Assembly (NCBI GenBank): GCA_017516345.1 | Contig: JAFXDC010000015.1 | Span: forward strand, 1-35,980 | Length of the DNA stretch: 35,980 bases | From: Clostridia bacterium | GTDB lineage: Bacteria > Bacillota > Clostridia > Christensenellales > QALW01 | Reading direction: 5' to 3' | Shown: in pieces, positions 31,968 to 35,980 of the stretch | How positions within the stretch are numbered: the stretch's first letter is position 1 | How the letters are laid out: every line of letters starts with the position of its first letter | Notes under the pieces: model-generated | What the model was told of the DNA's origin: nothing | The model's database searches: none | What the model saw: only the letters and a program-made list of their open reading frames with translations | Translations under genes and position numbers: made by a program

Positions 31968-32792
31968 TTATTTACTTTTGCCCCCTTTGCTTTTGCCCCC
32001 TTTGCCGCGCTGTTGATAATCCGCAGCTATCTCATCGCACCATCCTTTGCTAAGAGATGCATTTTTTCGCAGGCCGCACATGGCGTTTGATACCGCCTTG
32101 TACACCACCCTCGTGCCCTCGCTGTCGGCGTTGTAATTTACCGCTCTGTCCTCCTGTATGCCGTAGCGCGCCGCCGTCTTTACCGCGTCAATGTTGGCTC
32201 CGATGAACAGAAACTCCCATCCGCACTTCTTTTTCTGCTCGATAAGCCTCTTTACCTGCTTATCCGTATATTTGCGGCTTGCATTTTCCTGCCCGTCCGT
32301 GGTAATTACAAACACAGTATGCCTCGGCACATCCTCTCTGCGAGCGTATTTGTGGATGCTTGCAATATGATGCACCGCGTCACCTATTGCGTCGATAAGA
32401 GCAGTGCATCCCCCCACCTCGTAGTCCTCCTCGGTCATGGGCGGCACCTCACACAGCCTGATGCGGTCGTGAAGCACCGTGCTTTCGTCATCAAAAAGCA
32501 CCGTGGACACGTAGCACTCCCCATCCTGCTTCTTTTGCTTTTCTATCATGGCGTTAAAGCCACCCACCGTGTCGCTCTCAAGCCCCGCCATGGAGCCGCT
32601 TCTGTCAAGAATGAATACAAGCTCGGTGATGCCGCCCTCCTTTTCAGAGCCCGCCTTCTCACCCTCCGACTCCTGCGCATCCGGGTCAAGCTCGGGCATT
32701 AACGGCTCGTGAATATAAACCGTGTCCGACTCCATCGCAGAAATGGGCTTAATGCCGCCGCAGCTGGTTACAAAATTCTCTCTTTTTTTCAT
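31968..32792 (-). CDS. Cytoplasmic VWA-domain protein
   Basis: A 274-aa protein with a von Willebrand factor A domain from about 56 to 240. The metal site is complete: DRSGSM (63-68), Thr130 in GGCTALIDA and Asp166 in TTDGQE. An acidic N-terminal region (about 30-52) precedes it, and the C-terminus is a basic repeat KGGKSKGGKSK. There is no signal peptide or membrane helix. Clostridial genes of this type often sit beside macro-domain or HTH proteins. Here the partner is the regulator upstream at 32884-33786, and the two are probably co-transcribed. The ribosome binding site GAGAGG is enclosed in a hairpin (32798-32849). Function is unknown; metal-dependent protein binding is the family role. 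Confidence 0.82.
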   Translation of the reverse strand: MKKRENFVTSCGGIKPISAMESDTVYIHEPLMPELDPDAQESEGEKAGSEKEGGITELVFILDRSGSMAGLESDTVGGFNAMIEKQKKQDGECYVSTVLFDDESTVLHDRIRLCEVPPMTEEDYEVGGCTALIDAIGDAVHHIASIHKYARREDVPRHTVFVITTDGQENASRKYTDKQVKRLIEQKKKCGWEFLFIGANIDAVKTAARYGIQEDRAVNYNADSEGTRVVYKAVSNAMCGLRKNASLSKGWCDEIAADYQQRGKGGKSKGGKSK

Positions 32793-32797
32793 AATAA

Positions 32798-32849
32798 AAA
32801 CCTCTCTTTCATTTGGTGTCTTTATTTTACACCGTCTTAAGAGAGGTTT
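32798..32849 (-). promoter_or_regulatory. Hairpin masking the ribosome binding site of the VWA gene
   Basis: On the minus strand AAACCTCTCTT (32839-32849) is fully complementary to AAGAGAGGTTT (32798-32808), which includes the GAGAGG ribosome binding site. A nested stem GGTGT / ACACC (32829-32833 with 32815-32819) stabilises the loop. The stem ends 5 nt before the ATG. It would block initiation unless opened by temperature, a protein or translation of the upstream gene. Confidence 0.7.
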
Positions 32850-32883
32850 GGTCGCCCATCAAGCGACAAATATTTATTTGTTT

Positions 32884-33786
32884 TTATACGCTCAGCAGCG
32901 TCTGATCAAAGGCAAAGAGCACCTCGTTTATCTGGAAGATATCATACCTGCCGTTAGTAATGAAATACTCGATTATAATATCAAACTTATTACTGTGCGA
33001 TAGAGCAAAGCCCGCCTTTTTAAGCATCTCCTCGGTCTCGTCAAGGGAAAGCCTGAGCGCTATGGCAAAGGATATCACCGTGGACTTACTGGGACGGTAA
33101 TTAATGTCACTTCGTATCTTGGAGAACAGCTTTCTGTCCACGTGCGCCCTCTTATAGCACTCGGTATCGGTCATGCCGCTTTGATCTATCTTGCGCAAAA
33201 GCATCTGGGAAAAGCTCTCGTCAAGCACGCTGAGCCTTCTGCCAAGCTCCTCCGGCATAAGGCAAGCATCCTCGCACTCGCAGTACTCCTCTCTCGCCCG
33301 ACTTGCACCCATTGCGGGCGCGCTTGCCTGTATGCGCTCGGTCCGCTCAATAATTAAATTATCCTCAATATATTGGGATATCTCACGCAGCATCTCATCG
33401 CTTACCCTTTGCTCCGCAGATTCCACTATCATATCAAATGCGATCTTATTCATGCTCCCCTCTCGGCCTAAATATTCCTTGGAGGTGCTATCGGTAAAAT
33501 AAATATCCGAATTAAACAAGCTCCTCCTGATCCTTTCATGCTTGGGAAATTTGCGGATGACAAGCAGCTCAAGAAGCAGATACACGACCGCCAAGGCAAT
33601 GAATATCACACCAAGGGAGGCCACAAGCAAGCGCTCGCCGCAGGAGTTGGGCGCCATTCCCCAGACCGATGTACACAAGCACAATACACCTATACCCGCA
33701 AAAAGCAAAGTAATAAAGATCATATATCCAAATATGTACGAAACAAATTCTTTTTTGATCTTTCCGCGAAAAATGTCCTTTTTCAA
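32884..33786 (-). CDS. Membrane-anchored regulator with clostridial HTH-like C-terminal domain
   Basis: A 300-aa protein with two membrane helices (about 15-39 and 52-76), then a charged middle. The C-terminal domain (about 188-300) reads DESFSQMLLRKIDQSGMTDTECYKRAHVDRKLFSKIRSD, then LSLDETEEMLKKAGFALSHSNKFDIIIEYFI. I know this domain as the tail of many clostridial macro-domain (ADP-ribose-binding) proteins and as a helix-turn-helix-like module. Here membrane helices replace the macro domain. The start is TTG 33786, with AAAGGCGG 7 nt upstream; an ATG at 33885 lies upstream of the promoter (33812-33840) and cannot be used. It precedes the VWA gene and is probably in the same transcript. Confidence 0.75.
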   Translation of the reverse strand: MKKDIFRGKIKKEFVSYIFGYMIFITLLFAGIGVLCLCTSVWGMAPNSCGERLLVASLGVIFIALAVVYLLLELLVIRKFPKHERIRRSLFNSDIYFTDSTSKEYLGREGSMNKIAFDMIVESAEQRVSDEMLREISQYIEDNLIIERTERIQASAPAMGASRAREEYCECEDACLMPEELGRRLSVLDESFSQMLLRKIDQSGMTDTECYKRAHVDRKLFSKIRSDINYRPSKSTVISFAIALRLSLDETEEMLKKAGFALSHSNKFDIIIEYFITNGRYDIFQINEVLFAFDQTLLSV

Positions 33787-33811
33787 TGCCTCGCCGCCTT
33801 TCTTTGGGATA

Positions 33812-33840
33812 ATTATAGCATGCAAACAATAAAAAATCAA
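33812..33840 (-). promoter_or_regulatory. Promoter of the regulator-VWA operon
   Basis: Minus strand: TTGATT (33835-33840), a 17-bp spacer and TATAAT (33812-33817), about 25 nt before the TTG start codon, so the leader is short. Confidence 0.78.
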
Positions 33841-33847
33841 TAGTATT

Positions 33848-33957
33848 CCGACGCTGCGACACTCTCGCCTCGCCTGATCCTGCACTGCAGGCGCTTCGGC
33901 GACAATGCAGTTAACAGCTTCGGCTGTTAGTTACGGGTCTTCATTTGTTTGCGTCGG
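33848..33957. repeat. Dispersed structured element, copy flanked by 7-bp inverted repeats
   Basis: A 110-bp element bounded by CCGACGC (33848-33854) and GCGTCGG (33951-33957). Inside, 33852-33923 is about 85-90 percent identical to 35651-35723, including CTGCACTGCAGG and ATGCAGTTAACAGCTTCGG. On the minus strand it begins ACCCGTAACTAACAGCCGAA. It then folds into AACAGC-cgaa-GCTGTT, a CTGCA...TGCAG stem and a GCGAGGCGAGAGTGTCGC segment. There is no open frame. The tRNA-like features are discussed in the findings. Confidence 0.8.
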
Positions 33958-33968
33958 CAAGATAAGCC

Positions 33969-34003
33969 AAAAGAAAAACCACCCCGATGGGTGGTTTTCT
34001 TTT
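33969..34003. terminator. Strong terminator beyond the XRE/TPR-like gene
   Basis: A stem of about 15 bp, AAAAGAAAAACCACCC / GGGTGGTTTTCTTTT, with loop CGAT. The U-rich arm is present on both strands, so it can end the minus-strand regulator transcript. Confidence 0.85.
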
Positions 34004-34037
34004 GGGCTCGTAGTATAAAAATGCAACTCTGAATTGA

Positions 34038-35108
34038 TCACATAATTGCCACAGGAGTCAGCATTTCAATTATTTTCATCATACGAGGATCTTTCTGCAA
34101 GTGTGAAAAAGTATCTTTTCTTAAAGTTTTCAAAAGCAACCCACATTGATTTTCGGTATGAGTCTTATATGCATCGTTTACAGATAGCTCAACCTTGTTC
34201 ACCATAAATGATGTATACATACCATCTTTACGGCTATCGTATTTAACAGCATGTTCTGCAGCCTTTTCAAGGCAAGTAAACATATTGTCTTCTTCCATGA
34301 GTTTTAGATAACTGTCTGCCATTTCCTTATAGCATTGCGAAATTCTTTCGTGATAAAACCCAAAATTCCCATCGGAATACAGCAAATTAAAGCAATCAAT
34401 TACAAATTCAAATGCTTTTATGCGATCCTCCAAGGAATAATTTCCCTTCCAACACATAATACAAGTGTTGCCCCAAATCATCTCAACAAGGGTTTGAATG
34501 TTTGTCTGGCATAATTTGACTGCCTCATTACCTTCAAGAAATCGCGTCATCATCTCATTCGAAGTAAGTGCATAGCCGTTAGCCATTTTAGCATGTTTTT
34601 TTGCTGATTCAGCATCTCCCTTGGCAAAATAGTAGGTAAAGCTCAAACATTGGATAGCACCGCCTCTTAGTGAATTATCGGTGGATTCTGCAAGAATTCT
34701 TTTGCCATACTCGATTATTTCGTCAGCGTATTTCTTTTCATCCTCTGCATCTAAAGCATACATCAACTCAAAAATGACAGATAAATCATTGGGGAATTCC
34801 TTTTGCGCTTCTCTCCACAAGGCAACGCGCTCCGAACTTTTGCCCGCGCGGAACAGTTCTGCATTTTTATCACTATATTCGCGTAATTTTTTCTCTTTCT
34901 CAATTTCTCCAACGCCAAGAAGGTCATCAACACTTACATTGTAATAGAATGCAATTGCAGGTAAAATCGTAATATCCGGATACCCCTCGTCACGTTCCCA
35001 CTTGGAAACGGCTTGGGTAGTAATTCCAAGATGCATAGCCAAATCTTCCTGTGTGTTTCCCTTCTCTTTACGCAGCTTTTTCAGTTGCTCACTTAAAAAT
35101 ATGTTCAT
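34038..35108 (-). CDS. XRE-family regulator with C-terminal TPR-like helical domain
   Basis: A 356-aa protein. The HTH_3 domain is at residues 5-60 ([41 protein letters not shown]), followed by VSVDDLLG. From about 80 on it is helical, with TPR-like repeats ([78 protein letters not shown]). Such proteins often respond to peptides or other partners. The start is ATG 35108 with GGAGGG 6 nt upstream; ten further upstream codons lack a site. Lower GC than the metabolic genes nearby suggests transfer. A palindrome over the predicted start site supports autoregulation. Confidence 0.85.
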   Translation of the reverse strand: MNIFLSEQLKKLRKEKGNTQEDLAMHLGITTQAVSKWERDEGYPDITILPAIAFYYNVSVDDLLGVGEIEKEKKLREYSDKNAELFRAGKSSERVALWREAQKEFPNDLSVIFELMYALDAEDEKKYADEIIEYGKRILAESTDNSLRGGAIQCLSFTYYFAKGDAESAKKHAKMANGYALTSNEMMTRFLEGNEAVKLCQTNIQTLVEMIWGNTCIMCWKGNYSLEDRIKAFEFVIDCFNLLYSDGNFGFYHERISQCYKEMADSYLKLMEEDNMFTCLEKAAEHAVKYDSRKDGMYTSFMVNKVELSVNDAYKTHTENQCGLLLKTLRKDTFSHLQKDPRMMKIIEMLTPVAIM

Positions 35109-35133
35109 TATGTTCCCTCCAAAAAAATAAAGT

Positions 35134-35183
35134 AACAAGCGCTTGTTCCGATTATATTATAACAAAAATACGTAACAATACAA
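35134..35183 (-). promoter_or_regulatory. Promoter and palindromic operator of the XRE/TPR-like gene
   Basis: Minus strand: -10 TATAAT (35156-35161, overlapping a second TATAAT at 35151-35156) with -35 TTGTAT (35178-35183) 16 bp upstream. A perfect 14-bp palindrome AACAAGCGCTTGTT (35134-35147) begins 8 bases after the upstream -10, the same offset as the palindrome in front of the XRE gene at 12777. Confidence 0.68.
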
Positions 35184-35360
35184 TAACCGCGTTGTTCAAT
35201 TTTGGTTGTTTTTGTAAACGATTGGTTTAACATTGTGCCCAAAAAATTATCGCACATTCAAATCCAAAAGATCGGGAAAAAGGTGAGATGGCGGAAGAAA
35301 GGGTATTTTACCCCAAAAAACATGAAAAGCCCTTGAAAATCAATGACTTGTAGCTATTTA

Positions 35361-35535
35361 GTGAAATATTCGGCAATGCCGAATGTGAAATAATTTTCTT
35401 GCGAAAATTGTGAAATATCTCACTTCGTTCGATGTGAAATGAAATAAATCCCCTCACGCGCCGCAGCGCATTTCACACGCGAAGCGTATTTCACGCACGA
35501 AGTGCATTTCACAAATCCCGCAAGGGATTTATTTC
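35361..35535. repeat. Modular hairpin array punctuated by GTGAAAT / ATTTCAC
   Basis: Four GTGAAAT boxes (35361, 35385, 35410, 35434) alternate with hairpins (ATTCGGC-aat-GCCGAAT; AATTTTC-ttgc-GAAAATT; a third imperfect one). These are followed by three inverse ATTTCAC boxes (35470, 35488, 35506) separated by ACGCGAAGCGT and GCACGAAGTGC. The ATTTCAC half is bracketed by GAAATAAATCCC (35441-35452) and its complement GGGATTTATTTC (35524-35535). It contains no coding sequence. Upstream, 35184-35360 holds nothing that I can name. Confidence 0.88.
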
Positions 35536-35540
35536 GTTGA

Positions 35541-35570
35541 AAAAAGCACTTGCTTTCGCAAGTGCTTTTT
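35541..35570. terminator. Symmetric terminator-like hairpin in the repeat region
   Basis: AAAAAGCACTTGC-tttc-GCAAGTGCTTTTT, perfectly paired with a run of A before and of T after, so it can terminate transcription in both directions. It separates the hairpin array from the tRNA-derived repeat. Confidence 0.75.
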
Positions 35571-35572
35571 TC

Positions 35573-35723
35573 TGGCTCCCCGTGCTGGGCTCGAACCGCT
35601 TGCGCTTGCGGTGCCCGAAAGCTTTTGCGGCTTTGCCTTAAGCTTTCGACCGCTGCGACATTCTCGCCTCGCTTATTCCTGCACTGCAGGCGCGTGAAGC
35701 GACAATGCAGTTAACAGCTTCGG
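35573..35723 (-). repeat. tRNA-derived repeat element, copy 1
   Basis: The minus-strand 3' end (35573-35597) is the T-loop, 3' T-stem half, acceptor strand and CCA of a tRNA: GGTTCGAGCCCAGC, then ACGGGGAG, then CCA. It fits tRNA-Asn best, from memory. The 5' half of the tRNA is absent: the bases before GGTTCGAG cannot pair to make a T-stem. The rest contains CGAAAGCTT / AAGCTTTCG inverted repeats and, at 35651-35723, the element shared with 33852-33923. Positions 35573-35674 recur unchanged at 35879-35980. Confidence 0.8.
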
Positions 35724-35731
35724 ATGTAAAA

Positions 35732-35879
35732 CAAAAAGAGCAAGGCAAAGCCTTGCAAAAACTTATTACCTCTTACTTCTTACCTATTACTTCCCAAAGC
35801 CCCAAGGACTTTTCGAGGTAAGAGTGAAGAGGTAAGAAGTAAAAAGTAAGCCCCAAGAACTTATCGTCCTTGGGGCTTT
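35732..35879. repeat. Large inverted repeat between the two tRNA-derived copies
   Basis: GCAAGGC-aaa-GCCTTGC forms a hairpin (about 35740-35756). AAAGCCCCAAGGAC (35797-35810) is complementary to GTCCTTGGGGCTTT (35866-35879). The enclosed and flanking parts contain short iterations of TTACCTCTTACTTC on one side and GAGGTAAGAAGTA on the other, which also pair. It is non-coding. Confidence 0.75.
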
Positions 35880-35980
35880 GGCTCCCCGTGCTGGGCTCGA
35901 ACCGCTTGCGCTTGCGGTGCCCGAAAGCTTTTGCGGCTTTGCCTTAAGCTTTCGACCGCTGCGACATTCTCGCCTCGCTT
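35879..35980 (-). repeat. tRNA-derived repeat element, copy 2 (cut by window end)
   Basis: 102 bases identical to 35573-35674, including the tRNA 3' end (35879-35903 on the minus strand). It lies in direct orientation 306 bp from copy 1 and runs off the window, so its full length is unknown. Confidence 0.82.

Noticed and set aside
33787-33885. Longer N-terminus for the membrane-anchored regulator
   Set aside because: It spans the promoter at 33812-33840; the TTG at 33786 has a proper ribosome binding site.
35573-35597. Functional tRNA gene
   Set aside because: Only the 3' end is present; no anticodon arm, D arm or 5' acceptor strand is adjacent and the T-stem cannot form.

Overview
The window looks like a chromosome segment of an anaerobic, Gram-positive member of the Clostridia (Oscillospiraceae/Ruminococcaceae-like, probably an uncultured gut lineage). 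The reasons are a ferredoxin-linked 2-oxoacid oxidoreductase, a T-box leader on metG, consensus SigA promoters (TTGACN, 17 bp, TATAAT), strong GGAGG ribosome binding sites, several lipoproteins with Gram-positive-style lipoboxes, and a YtrA-type GntR/ABC operon. The taxonomy is inferred from gene content only.

Layout. 9-3450 (minus): a GntR/YtrA-like repressor, an ABC ATPase and two paralogous permeases, with a palindromic operator over the -10 box. 3765-6576 (plus): a four-subunit 2-oxoacid:ferredoxin oxidoreductase operon (ferredoxin, alpha, beta, gamma). 6701-8704 (plus): two secreted, C-terminally anchored surface proteins with near-identical promoter architecture. 8711-12242 (minus): three tandem paralogous lipoproteins of the DUF5050 beta-propeller type. 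12400-14215 (plus): a small protein, an XRE regulator fused to membrane helices, and a PAP2-family membrane phosphatase. Then come a ClC antiporter (minus), an AllA-like cupin (plus), an M14 peptidase with a peptidoglycan-binding domain (minus), a lone lipoprotein (minus) and metG with a Met-specifying T-box (minus). 21513-30931 (minus): an oligopeptide ABC transporter, oppA-oppB-oppC-oppD-oppF, plus a small membrane protein. 31027-31742 (plus): a membrane protein. 31968-33840 (minus): a VWA protein and a membrane-anchored regulator. 34038-35183 (minus): an XRE/TPR-like regulator. 35109-35980 has no gene and is a mosaic of repeats.

Three things stand out. (1) Four of the five Opp components (A, C, D, F) are much larger than their families usually are. 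OppD carries about 350 extra residues between its Q-loop and signature motif, OppF about 110 residues before its Q-loop, and OppC about 180 residues on the outer face. This points to a remodelled peptide importer. (2) 33848-33957 and 35361-35980 hold dispersed repeats: a modular hairpin array punctuated by GTGAAAT/ATTTCAC, and an element ending in an exact 3' end of a tRNA (probably tRNA-Asn) that occurs twice as a 102-bp direct repeat. (3) Several cis-regulatory structures can be read directly: palindromes over the predicted start site of both XRE genes, a palindrome over the GntR promoter, a Met T-box, and a hairpin that would mask the VWA gene's ribosome binding site.

All family calls rest on recognised motifs and remembered families. 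No database search was run.
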